Positions 28,149-39,720 of a DNA stretch of 64,000 bases are shown here, one piece after another; the stretch's first letter is position 1; each line of letters begins with the position of its first letter. The position numbers were made by a program, and so were the translations under genes. Location: contig JBEWZL010000096.1 of the NCBI GenBank assembly GCA_045837725.1, positions 1-64,000 on the forward strand. Direction: 5' to 3'. A model generated the notes under the pieces. That model was not told the DNA's origin. It saw only the letters and a list, made by a program, of their open reading frames with translations, and did no database searches. This DNA comes from Vermamoeba vermiformis (Eukaryota; Tubulinea; Echinamoebida).

Positions 28149-30970
28149 ATGAGTGACTATAAGAACGCAATTGCAGTGATTGAGGCTCGCGCTGAAGAAG
28201 CAGAGAGATCTCTCCGTGCCACTCGCCAAACGTTGGCAGCGACCGAGGCAAAAGTCGAAGATCTTCAAGCTCAATTGAAAAAGAAGCAAGCTTCCTTCGA
28301 TGACTTGGAGAACAGAACTTTGTCTGCTGAAAGACGTGCTAAAGCTGCCGAGGGCTCCGTGTCTAATCTGGAAAGCCAGATTGGCAGTTTGAAGGCCCAA
28401 ATTGCCCCCTTGAATGCCAAAATTGAAGAAGGCGAGAGACTGACGCGCAAATTGAAGGTAAATATTATTTCGGAAATTAATTTGTAAATTTGATATTGTG
28501 ATCTGCTAGATGAGATATTTTCGAATTTTGCTGCTTAAGCACTTGCGATACTTGAATATTGAGCGATAAATATTTAAAATAGCACCGAATCCACTCTTTT
28601 GGATATTGCAATGTTTCAATTAGATTTTTGATCTAGATCCGCTGTTTTCCTTCGAAACTCGTCAACTTATATATTTCCTTTAGTCCGACCTCAACGCCGC
28701 CAACTTAGCCGTGGAGAAGGAAATAGAAAAGACAAAGCAAGCAAATGCAGACCGCGAGAAAGCTAATGCTCAAGTCTCTAACTTGGAGCGTCAAGTACGT
28801 TTATAAATATAATAGTTATATTTATTTATTATTAATCCAATACGAAAGATGTCAACGTTGAAACAACAAGTTCAAATTCAATCAGACCGTGCAGATTCAG
28901 CCGCTTCCAAAGCTGTCCAGGTGGAATCAAAGAACAGTGAATTGCAAACAAAGTACGTGATAAAATTATACCGGTGTTTTACGACAATTACTAATGCGTC
29001 CAAAGATTGACAGCTGTCGAAGGCAAAGTCAAGGAACTGAACTTGAAACTGGAGGAAATTGAAGAAAAATACAGAAAGGCTCAAGCTGACGTCCTTAACG
29101 CTCAAAAAGAGGGCGAGGAGTTAAACAGAAAATTGACCCAAGCAAAGTAGGTTCCCAATCGCTTTATAAATGTTTGAGTTTCCTAACAACGAACTAGATC
29201 CGAGTTGAACAAGACCGTTGGCAGCACTGAAGGAACTTCCTTGAGAGTACGTGAGCTTGAGGCTCAACTGACCCGCGCAGAAGGCGAAGCCAATGCACTG
29301 AGAGGCCGCGTCAAAGTCGCTGAAGAGCGTCTTCAAGCTTTGGCCGAGGAGAAGAGTCTCAGTCGCAAAGACGAGGTTGCCGTTGGCACTAAAGAAGAGG
29401 CCTACAGACGTGACATTCAACACTTGAAGGAGCAGTTGAAGAACGCTGAAACCTTGGCCATCGAGAAGGCTGAACGTGCTAACGAGTCCTCCAAACAAGT
29501 TTTGGAGCTCGAAAAGCAATTGATGCAAGCTCGTGCCGTTATTGAGGAAAGCAAGAAGGGCCTTGGCGGTGACGAGGTACGACGGGCTGAACTTCAATCT
29601 CAAGCCCACTCTGCCAGTCAACTGGCTGAGAAATACAGAATTGAAGCCGAGGCCAACAAGGAACGCGTTAAAATTGTTGAAGCCCGTGCTGATCAAGCCG
29701 AGGAGCGTGCCAGAGAACTTGAAGCCAAGTTGCGTGGTGTTGAAGCTGATTTGCTTGGCACTAAGAACAAGCTCAGTGAGGCCAACAGCCGTATTTCAAT
29801 GCTCGAAGAGTCCACTGGCGAAAGCAAGGCCAAGTATAGCAGCGTTGAATCTCAAACGACTCACTTGCAACAAGAAGTTGCTGGCTGGAAGTTGAAGACT
29901 CAACAGGCCCAACAAAGAGCCGAGCAACTCGAACAAGACGTAGCTGGTTTGAAGGCGCTCAGCAATCAACACCAGCAACAAGTCGAGGACTACGACAGAC
30001 AGTCCCGTGCTTTGAAGAACGAGAAGAGCAAGCTCGAAGGAATGCTCACGGAACGCGACGAACGTATCAGCCAACTCGAGAAGTCATTGCAAACTGTAAG
30101 TTATATTCACTTCTGTATTCGCACCATTACTGACCGTTGCACCAGACTGAGAACTTGTTGGCCCAAGTCAAAGCTGTTGCTGAGGCTGAGAAGAAGGGCA
30201 TTGGTCAATCCGAACTCCGCAGCGAAGAGCTGAACTCTCAATACGCCTTGGCCAACCAACGCGCTGAGCAATACAGGTAAGAATTACTTGTTTGGACCAA
30301 TAATGCTTGATGCTAAACCTCGTGTTTAGAATTGAAGTCGAAGCCTTGAAGTTGAGAGCCAAAAACTTGGAAGAGAGAATCGAAGTCTTGGAAGAGGAGA
30401 AACGTGACGCTAGAGCTGCTCACCAAACCCTCGAGAACGAGCTCTTGTCGACCAAGGTACGCGACTTTCAGACTAGAGTGAACATTGTGTTTACTGTAAT
30501 TACAGAACAAACTCATCGAAGCCAATGCTCGTGTCAATGTTTTGGAGGAAACACACGGCTCAACAAACGCCAAGTACAGCTCAGTCGAGTCTCAAACTAG
30601 TCAATTGGCGGTATGTCTCGTGCTGGATGAGCATTGTTGTACGTACTAACGTCTATACCAGAACGAATTAACCTCCGCCAAGCTGCGTTACCAAACAGCT
30701 GAAAGCAAGGTTATTGAGATGGAGCAGCTATTGGCCGAGGCTCGTGCTATCAAAAACAAGGCTGAGCACCAAGCTGAAGAGTTGGACCGTCAACTCCGCG
30801 CGACTAAGCAAGAAGTGTCCAAGGTGGAGTTGATTGTTGAGTCTCGCGAAGCCCGCATTCTGGAACTCGAAGAGGAGATGAAAATGGTATGTAGCATAGC
30901 AAGATGCTTAATAGACGTAGCTAACGTCCCTCTGCAGCTCAAAAACCGCTTGGCTTCTCCGATCCACTAA
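28149..30970 (+). CDS. Long coiled-coil protein, tropomyosin/paramyosin-like
   Basis: About 740 residues made almost wholly of heptad coiled coil (Lys/Glu/Ala/Gln/Leu-rich, no proline), read from about ten exons starting MSDYKNAIAVIEARAEEAER. The repeated themes ARADQAEERARELEAKL and KAKYSSVESQTTHLQ resemble tropomyosin and related actin- or filament-binding coiled coils. One segment is duplicated: KAKYSSVESQT near 29840 and NAKYSSVESQT near 30570, each followed by a similar LQ/LA-N-E-type stretch. The first intron (28457-28682) is longer than average. Introns fall between heptads without breaking frame, which would allow alternative exon use. The family is not certain; a cytoskeletal structural role is inferred from composition only. 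The 3' end is convergent with the BORCS6-like gene. Confidence 0.75.
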
Positions 30971-31056
30971 ATAGAACTAGCAACTGTCACGAACGCTTGC
31001 AAGTGAATGAGGAAGTACTCGACCAGAAAGACTTGTACATAAACACAATATTTAAT

Positions 31057-31926
31057 TTATTTGCGAGGGACCTTCGTTAAATTATTTACAGCGTCCTCTA
31101 AGAACCCAAGCAGTTTTTTAGTCTCTTTAACTTGCTGGTGCAACATTTCAACCCCGCGCAACTCCTCGTTCAATTGCTGCGCCTTAGTGACTAACTGGTG
31201 AACAGAAACCACGTTCTGGTTAATCGTGTCGTGGATTTGTTCAGTGGCTAACTTGTACGCCTTCACGTATTCCAATGTGGTGCGTGAAGCTTCGTGCAAA
31301 TTGTCGTGCAGATGTCGAACTGTCCTTGACAAGTTCTGTGACCAATTGCCTGTGTTTGTATATACATTTTGGTTGAATTTTTCTCCTACGTTGGCATTTG
31401 AAACGGTGGAAGTATTTAATGGGCTATTGAACTGCGAGGAGATAGAAGATGAGGAAGACGACCGAGAGCTTAGGGTGTCGGGGTGACTTTGTGTTGTAGT
31501 GTTATCTGATTGTTGTTCCGTATTTTCGTGGGGTGTGTTGTTACTGTCTTCCATTTGCAAAGGTGCATTGTTCTCGGTTGATTGTGTTTCTGCTTGATCT
31601 TTCGCCTCGATCGATTCTTTTGGCTGATCCTCTTCTTCTTTTTCTTGCTCTTCGTCGTCTTCTAATTTATATTTATTGATGTCTATCGAGTCTAAATCAA
31701 CGTCATCGATATCTTCATTATCTAAATCGAATTGTTGTAATTGATCTTCTAATTTTTTTTCTTGACTGTAATAAATTAACTAACAAGTTAGTGGATAGCA
31801 CCATATACAATTAAATTTGGCAATTTGATAATTTTAAAAATAAGAGGATATTCGATTGACAATTCCAACCGGTTTGTTCCCTTGAAGATCTAAGCATCGC
31901 ACGTACTTCTCTTGTGTCTCCGTCAT
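31057..31926 (-). CDS. BORC complex subunit 6-like protein
   Basis: BORC is a lysosome-surface complex that recruits Arl8 and kinesin. The C-terminal helical region RTVRHLHDNLHEASRTTLEYV, HQLVTKAQQLNEELRGVEML and KETKKLLGFLEDAVNNL fits the BORCS6 (lyspersin) family pattern. The middle is low complexity: acidic (DDEEQEKEEEDQ), then Thr/Gln/Ser-rich. Two exons: MTETQEKYVRCLDLQGNKP at the start (ATG complement at 31924-31926), then an intron of about 110 nt, then the main exon. The assignment rests on the roughly 90-residue helical tail and would benefit from a profile search. The gene is divergent from DNA2, with about 210 bp between start codons. Confidence 0.65.
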
Positions 31927-32139
31927 ATTATACAATATATTAAAACCTTTAATTAATCATGTATGGTTCTCTTCTCCGAAATTCGGACGCTAATGCAAAC
32001 AAAAAGATTGTTATTGACTATCACCGCCAAACTGAAGAGGACTACCACAATATCAATAAATGAAGATTAATTTACGGTGGATTTCGACCCTAGAGCGATA
32101 GATTGAACAACAAGCGAAGATTGTTACGGATCGATCGCA
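31927..32139. promoter_or_regulatory. Divergent promoter between the BORCS6-like gene and DNA2
   Basis: About 210 bp between outward start codons, AT-rich. No recognisable core element beyond general AT content. Confidence 0.4.
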
Positions 32140-35100
32140 ATGGCAGATAACGAGGTGAGCAATAATAATTGAAATAAATTATATAAATATTAGCACAATA
32201 TTATTGAGCGTTTAGCCGTAAATTCTAATACGTGGATCTATTGGCTAATATTTTATTTTTTTTATTATTTCGCAGAATGATTTCGAAGACGTAACACCAA
32301 GGCCTCCCAAGTCTAAAAAGAGAAAGGCAGATCGCTCTAATGGCAAATCGGACAACATAATCGAGCCAGCACCGAAAAAAGTCAAATTATCTAAAAAGGA
32401 TTCCGACCTGCGCACACAAGATAGCAAAGTGAAAGAGAAGGACCCACAAGATAATAACGACAAATCGATGGTACAGCAAAAGATTACGAAGGCCTACAAA
32501 AAGAAGTCCCCGAAGAAAAACGAAAAGACACCAGCGAAGAAACCAAAGACAAAGATAATTATAGATGACGATGACGAGACCAAGCAATCTGATAACGAAT
32601 CCACAAAAGGAAGCCAAAGTAAGCGCAAGCAGAAGAGCGGTGAAGACTTATCGGACAAAGCAACTCCTCCCACGCTAAAAAATAATTTGCTGAAAGCTAC
32701 ACCTCGAAAGAGCTCTCGCTCACCATCAAGAGGGTCCGCAAGTTCAGAAGTATCATTCGAAGAGCACGAAGGTAAGCGCACAAATTGTAGATTGTATGAA
32801 TTAATGTTGTGCAATGAAATGTAGACGACGCTGCGGTAGAATGGAATTTCAACGCGCAAATTGGAGATGAATTTGGCAAGGATGACAATGCTTTAAGCTC
32901 CTTCTTTGAGTAATTTATTGATCCCATCATAATACAAGTTACTAATAGTTCATAGTATTCAAGATGAGGAACCAGATGGACAAAGGCCCGTCTTTCTTCA
33001 ACTTGCCGACCAAAGCAAACCGAAGAAAGAAACAAAAAAGCGACAAAAGAAGAGCAAATCGTCAAAGATGGCCATTATTAGCGAGCTTACTTCCGATCTG
33101 ACACAACTTAACGAAGGAGCTGAAAGCAGTGGCTCCACGAAGACACAGAAGGATGAGCCAGTATCGGATTTGACTGATTTTTCGCAGTACGATGAAATTG
33201 AGCTCACCGAAGAAGACTTGGCAAAGATCACAGAGCTTGAGATACTGGTATGTTAATCTTAATCCTATTGTTAGACTAATGACGCTGGCACAGAGTCAGT
33301 CGCAGTCCATCAAGCCCCCAGCCCCCTCTCCTCCTAAAGTGATCGCACCGTTAAATATACAACCCGTTCCCGTAATAAGACCCATCGACTTACCGTTGCG
33401 CGATGTTCCTCAACCAACCGCCAAAAATCCAGTACTTCCCGCCTCTCAGCCAGTTACTGCAAAGCCCAAGATTCCAGCCCCCGTTACTGACTTAATACCG
33501 CCCATTTCATCACGAACAGAACAACCGGACGTTATAAAGCCTTTGTCGTTATCACAGAAACCATTACCAAAATCACCCACAAGACTGACAGCGTCAAGGA
33601 CTCCTCAAAGTACTCGTAACAACAATATTAATCAGAGTAGAGGGTTCAACCAATTGCCTCTAGCGACAGTCCCTGCGGCCAATAATAACAATAATACGAA
33701 CGCCAACAACAATTCTAACTCAAGTACTGACTCCGCGGACTTGGCGACACAGTCTTCACTTATCAAGTCCAAAGGATCAAACAACAACAGTCTACTGGCT
33801 AGCAACCAGCCAAGCAGAAATCAAAGCTTGGACAACAGTGTTAATTTGGGATCACTTCAAAGTCCACTGAGTTCTCAAAGCTCACAGGTCATCAAAGATC
33901 GTTACTTGAAGCTGCGCATCTTGTATATCTGTCCTCCCGCCAAGACACAGTATTACAAAGAAAAGGTATGAAAATTCAAGACTTGTCACGATAGTAATCA
34001 CAATTTTAGAAATTCTACGCTCAAAACGACAAAGGTGACGAGTATCATATTGTTCTAAAAGATGATTGGGAAGATACGCCGTTGAAGCCAGGTGATTACA
34101 TCAATGTTGTTGGAAAGCCCGAGCCGAACAATCCAATGACGTACATCATTCACAAGACGAGGAATTGCCTAATATTGCACCCTGACCAACTGATTACTGG
34201 TACTTTGATTTCTGAATCGATCAAGTGTCAGCGCCTGCCTGTACTGGATATCAAAACCAAGGTACGTGCAGGATATTCAGGCATATCAATTCTAATGCCA
34301 TTTTTAGAGCTCTGGCGAATCCAAGTTTACAATCGTCGGAAAAATTATGCACGAAGTGTTTCAGAAAGCTCTTGATAACAATGACTTTTCCGAGGCTAGT
34401 CTAAAACAGCACATTGAAATATTGATTCTGCTGTTTCTGGAGAACCTGTAAGTTAACAACATCAAGAATAGTCGCGTGTGCTAACTCTTTGTCAGATATT
34501 CAGTGGACTGTCAAGAAAGCGAGGCAAAGAAGACTCTCGAAGGTTACATTCCGGCAATCATGGAATGGGCCAAAAAATATTGCGTTAAAGTCAATGCAAA
34601 TGAAAACGAGAAGAATCGAGGAGGATCATTTTCGGCTGGAAGTCGACAGAAGAAATACAAAGTACAGATTTGCAAAGTACTCGAGATTGAAGAAAACATT
34701 CTCTCGTTGATGTACGGTTTGAAGGGTATGAATATTTAATCTGAAGTCACAACCACTGTCTGACCTTGAGCTAGGAAATATCGATTTGTCTGTCGAAGCG
34801 TTGATTCAAAATGAAAAAGGAATTGAAGAACGGTGCACTGTTCCTCTAGAATTAAAGACGGGCAACAAGCAAGTTCAGCACGAGGCACAAGTTGTGCTCT
34901 ATGGATTATTGATGGGCGACAGATATAGTACGTTTGTTCGTTACCTTTGAACGATGATGTTAACATTCAAATCAGATGCTGAGATCAAAGCCGGATTGTT
35001 GTATTCGATGAAAGAGCGAGAGATGAACACGATCAATATTACTCGTGACACAGTCGTAGGTTTGCTTCGCAAGCGCAATGAGTTAGTGTCGTACATTGTA

Positions 35101-37854
35101 TCGAACAAACTGCCGCCAATGATTCGTTCAGAAAACACGTGCAAGCGATGCTTTTCGGCCGACAAATGCACCATATACGGCAAGGTAAGTTAAGGAACTC
35201 AACTTTGAAACGTCAGTCGCTAATGGCTTGTCATAACAAGTTGGAGGGAATAACTGAAGAGATGAGTGGCATGGGCTCGTTTTACACGGAGAAGACCAAA
35301 CATTTGAAGGCCTCACACTTAGCTTTTCTAGCACGCTACGAGCGACTGCTTTATCTAGAAGAACAGGAGTTAGTAAAGCTCAACAAGCAGATATGGCAAA
35401 TGGACATCAGTTCGCGTGAAAAGAACGGTCGATGCTTATCTGGAATGTTTTTAGAGGAAGAGGCTAAAGTGGACGAATATTGGACTTACCGATTTAGGAA
35501 AGAAAATGAGAACGAGTCCATCAACATCTTTGACTTGCAGATCAACGAAGGAGATCACGTGTTTCTGACGATGGAAGGGCAAGAGATTGGCAGTGACAAA
35601 GGCACGGTCATTGAACTCACACCGAAGAACATAGTGGTTGAGCTGCGTGCACCCGTCAAAGTAATACTCGTGCTATATGCTAATAATAGACGCGTTATAT
35701 TGACTTTGTGTTCAGACCCCAGCCAATGTAGAACAGTTCGCGAGCAGTCAGCGGTTCGGTGGCTTGATGCTGGACATTGACGACATCGGTCAAAACACGA
35801 GGAAGAGCTCCAAAAAGATGTCCAGTCTCGTTGTGAAGCACACGGATCGGATGATCTTGAAAGACTTAAAGTGGCGTATAGACAAAGAAGAAATGGTCTC
35901 ATCGCAAACGGCTAGAGTAAGTGATGTGTTTTACTTTGTTATAGCAACTAACGTATAGTAGACCAACTTAATGAAACTGTTCATGGCTAATGACGTCAAT
36001 GCACAAAGAAAAAGAGAATTGATAGTGGATTTGGATCCGCCACAGTTCGGGAACGAAATAACGGATGAGTCCATCAAGTAAGTTACGAACTTTACGTAGT
36101 AATATCAGCGACTAATTGATATTAGCAATATTATGTCTCAGCACAGTGGCTCAGCTGGCTCAAAGAACGGCATTGGTTTGAACTTTGATCAAAACAAAGC
36201 AGCGCGCAAAGCTCTCGCAGCACGCGACTATTTGTTGATCTCGGGCAAGCCAGGCACGGGCAAGACTACAGCAATAGTCGTGTTGATTCACATGTTGATC
36301 AAATCTGGCAAGACGGTGCTCGTTACGGCCTACACGCACTCGGCTGTCGACAACATTTGCTTGAAATTGAAAGAGCGTGGCATTGATTTTTTGCGCGTTG
36401 GTGGAAAGCATCAAGTACACCCTGACATTCATTCGTACATTCCAAACTACGAAAAGAATGTGAAGACTTTTGCCGATATTGAACGTAAGTCAATCATGAT
36501 TGAAATTTCGGGCCGCGCAACTAATGTTCACTAGAATCGTACGGAAACAAATCTATCGTGGCTTTAACGTGCATGAGTGCCTCGACAGCACCGCTGATCA
36601 GAAAACGAACGTTTGATTATTGTATTCTCGATGAGGCTTCACAGCTCACATTACCAATTAGTCTCGGGCCAATATTCTTCGCGAGCACGTTCATATTAGT
36701 TGGTGATCCTTACCAAGTAAGAGAGAGTGGTTTATCGATGCGCACCTACTAATGCCAATTGTTCAGTTGCCTCCTTTAGTGAAAAGTCCTGAAGCCAAGC
36801 AAGAGGGTCTCGATGTCAGCTCTGTTCTTTTATTTGAGTCAAACACACCCTGAAGCCGTCGTCGAACTCGATCATCAATATCGTATGAATGCTGACATCA
36901 TGATGCTCAGCAACAGATTGATTTACGATGGAAAGCTACGTGTTGGATCTGCGGAGGTTGCACAGGCAAGTCAATCTATAATGTTCAAAAAGTACGCGTC
37001 TGACTTGCTGTATTTCCAGAGTTGCCTACAAATCCCACGATGGAATTTGCCACAACTAGTTTCGCCCCACACTCAAGATTGGCTGCGCGAGATACTTCAG
37101 CCACAGTAAGTTTGTCGAATGCTACTTATTGCGCTGTCATTAACTCTTTGGTCCAAAGGCGGAAAGTAATCTTTTTGAACACGGACAACGTTCCTGCTCC
37201 TGAAATACAACACGAAGACAATATTGTAAGAAATGATGTCGAGGCCTCGCTCGTGTCGTTGGTACGTTTCAAAGGCATATTTATTATGGAACTAACGCTG
37301 TAGATCGCTGATACAATGGTTTGGTGCGGCATCAAGCAGCAGAAGATCGGAGTTATCTCGCCGTGGAGATCGCAGTTGAAAGCGATTCACTATCAGCTCA
37401 GTCAGGTCAATTTATCCAATCTCGAAGTCCACACCGTAGACAAGTACCAAGGCCGAGACAAAGACTGCATCATCGTCTCCTTGGTTCGAAACAACCCACA
37501 ACAAAATGTAAGTTGCAATGAATTCTTGAGAGCTCAACTAACTCAATTGTATTTTAGTTGGGAAATTTGTTGCGAGAGTGGCGACGATTAAACGTGGCGT
37601 TAACGCGTGCCAAAACGAAGTTGATTTTGATTGGCTCAAGGTCAACTTTCTTTGGACAAACGCTGTTCACCTCTTTGCTCGAGCTCGTGGATGAAAAGAA
37701 ATGGATATCCTTTTATACTATTGATTGATTATGATCTGCCATTTACAGTGAATTTTTCCCTAACTGATCTTACCAGGTCGATCTGCCTCTGAACGCGCAT
37801 CAGTTGTACATACCAAGAAAGCGTCAATCTGGTTCAGCAAGCACACAAATGTAA
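32140..37854 (+). CDS. DNA2: DNA2 nuclease-helicase
   Basis: Processes Okazaki flaps and resects double-strand breaks. The first 600 residues are a charged, low-complexity tail (lysine-rich, then proline/asparagine/serine-rich). The nuclease domain contains [20 protein letters not shown] (the acidic ExK-type site) and QVVLYGLLM, with iron-sulfur cysteines at CKRC...C ([15 protein letters not shown]) following an upstream cysteine. The superfamily 1 helicase has [13 protein letters not shown] (Walker A), [10 protein letters not shown] (Walker B, DEAS), [35 protein letters not shown] and LNVALTRAK. The frame changes by +1 near 36818, between the helicase motifs. One intron is a GC-AG intron (36966-37019) and the last is an AT-AC intron with U12 signals (37705-37773). 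The stop is at 37852-37854. About twenty exons. Confidence 0.95.
36966..37019 (+). other. GC-AG intron in DNA2
   Basis: Donor CAG|GCAAGT and acceptor CCAG. Removing it joins EVAQ to SCLQIPRW in frame and restores the DNA2 order up to WLREILQPQ. It is the known minor class of U2-type intron. Confidence 0.75.
37705..37773 (+). other. U12-type AT-AC intron in DNA2
   Basis: The intron begins ATATCCTTT, the exact minor-spliceosome donor consensus, and ends AC. TTCCCTAAC lies just upstream (consensus TTCCTTAAC, one mismatch), with about 11 nt from the branch adenosine to the end. Removing 69 nt joins EKKW to [12 protein letters not shown] in phase. No GT donor nearby would keep the frame. Confidence 0.85.
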
Positions 37855-37987
37855 TTAATGTACATAGGAATCACACTGTAAAGTCTAGACTTACCATTTA
37901 GCTCGTTTCGGAACTTTTATCCGGTGGAATTTCTTCGAGTGTCAAAAAATTCAGCTAAATCTTTCAGTTTACAATTTCAAACAAAAC

Positions 37988-39493
37988 ATGAACGACATTC
38001 CTTACTGCGCGGCGAGTCAGTTTACGTATCTCGACCCTTGCACAGTTTGGCCGTTTGAAACAGCGGAGTTTACAGAACATGGCTTTACATCCGCTTTTGT
38101 TTTTCTGTTGGTTGTAATTATCGTTCTCTTCCTGGTCATTATAACCTACACTTGCTTAGTAAATACGTCAACACTCGCCATGGTGAACGCATTCAAAAAT
38201 ACATTGGAACGGTTGGATGTTGGAGATTCAGGCGTCACAACACACGAAGACCAAGGCAAGACATTTGTCATAGAAAAACCAAAAAATGTGGAAGGTGGAA
38301 CTGCTGTATTTGTTTTGGTTATGGTTTGTGCGGTAATGATTTCCTATGTGGTCGCCACAGAAATCGATCTGCCAGCTGAGGTCCTAACCCAACGCAAATA
38401 TTTTTTGGACCCATCAATTAAAATCCCATCCTTTGCAGTGGATGCTAAACGATTTGAATTAAATTCAACCAATATTTTGCATCAAGCAGATCTTGGCGTA
38501 ATTTTGACAGACAGTCTAAAATCGAGCGGGCTTTACTTTGAAAATAATCAGCAACGAAAATGCAAAGGAGAAACTGGCTCATGCTTAAACAGTCGACAAT
38601 TTATCTCTTACAGCATTAGCTTTTGGATTGAAAGAACCATAAATGAAGCCATCACATTATGCAGCAACCAACCAGTTACAGATGAATCAATATCATTTTT
38701 TACTAGAGCAGGAAACCTTCCTAATAGCACGAAAGACATCAATCTCCCAATGATTTATTTCAATGAAGAAGTCATGCAATACGTAATGCCCCGAGCAAAT
38801 GGCACGACTCCCGCCGTCTCAATCGCTATTACTGCAACCTCTAGCGTGACGCATTCGATATTTTCATCATTTACTCGAGGTACCGGAATTCATGCCATAC
38901 GAGTGGACAGCGTGAGACCAACATCATTTTTGGCATCAAGCTGCAACCACCCAGTCATTCAATTTCAAGTCACTGGTACGAATAATCTGTCCCGTTAAAT
39001 ATGCTAGTCGTCATTTACTAAGGGTTCATTGATTTCAGGCGAAAGTTGGGAGTTAATGGGCATCGAAAAGTCGGGCGCTTTAGCAGTCATTTTGTCAGTG
39101 TTTGGTGCAGTCGGAACTGTCCTCGGCTCGCGAGCCTTGCTGAAAGAAGCCATTGAATGGATCACCAAACAGTGGCGTTCATCGCCCAAGAAGAGATTTG
39201 CACTGGCTATATTGGCGTACGTCATTCAGACCCTCATTGGCTTGGCGGGCCTGGCTGGCTTAGTAGGAATATTTAAAGCGACCAACGAACTGCAAGCGTT
39301 ATTTGGAGCAGCAAGACTGCCAGCGGAGCTAATCGGAGTTATAGTTTTAACTACGGTGTTTTTTTCGAACGCAATTTTCTGCTGGATCGGGGCAACTGTA
39401 GTATTCACTAAAAACTGGCGAAGACACATGAAAGCTGCAAAGACAAAATCCGAAGCTGGAGAATACGTCTTATTGTCCGATAAGCATGTTTAA
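37988..39493 (+). CDS. Multi-pass membrane protein of unknown family
   Basis: Two exons (37988 to about 38980 and about 39040 to 39493). Hydrophobic segments: FTSAFVFLLVVIIVLFLVII near residue 38-60, FVLVMVCAVMISYVV near 115-130, then, after a region of about 190 residues, ALAVILSVFGAVGTVLG, LAILAYVIQTLIGLAGLAGLVGIF and LIGVIVLTTVFFSNAIFCWIGATVVF. The central region has several possible N-glycosylation sites and cysteines (CKGETGSC and others), so I infer an extracytoplasmic loop between membrane segments. The C-terminal tail KSEAGEYVLLSDKHV has a tyrosine followed by a leucine pair, which could act as a sorting signal. I recognise no family. A partial copy of its last exon and poly-A signal lies at 40687-40771. 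Confidence 0.7.
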
Positions 39494-39619
39494 TAAAGTT
39501 AAGTAAAGCTATATCAACTAGGCCTTAGTGATGAAAGTTTATCATTTAACGCAGGTAAATACCACCTCACATAATATCAAATATCTGTACCAGCTTTCCT
39601 CGTATGACGGTCCTGCAAT

Positions 39620-39658
39620 GGGACTTTCCTGTCATGATGACGTCAGGTACCTGACGTC
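39620..39658. promoter_or_regulatory. Perfect 20-bp palindrome with paired CRE-type half-sites
   Basis: At 39639-39658 the sequence GACGTCAGGTACCTGACGTC is its own reverse complement. The left arm, with the preceding T, forms TGACGTCA, the full bZIP/CREB element. The right arm gives TGACGTC. The site is about 60 bp upstream of the ATG at 39721. GGGACTTTCC lies 10 bp before it (39620-39629). Function is inferred. Confidence 0.55.
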
Positions 39659-39720
39659 GAGATGACATTCCAGGGCTTAAAAAGGTAAAAAAAAAGCCCT
39701 GTTCACCAATCTAATTTGCG

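Noticed and set aside
36805-36830. Very short (about 13 nt) intron to explain the DNA2 frame change
   Set aside because: It would remove conserved helicase residues, and all other introns are at least about 45 nt, so an indel or a +1 shift fits better.
39620-39629. NF-kB-type site GGGACTTTCC near the CRE palindrome
   Set aside because: A single 10-mer can arise by chance, and I cannot show that this organism has a Rel factor; mentioned only with the palindrome.
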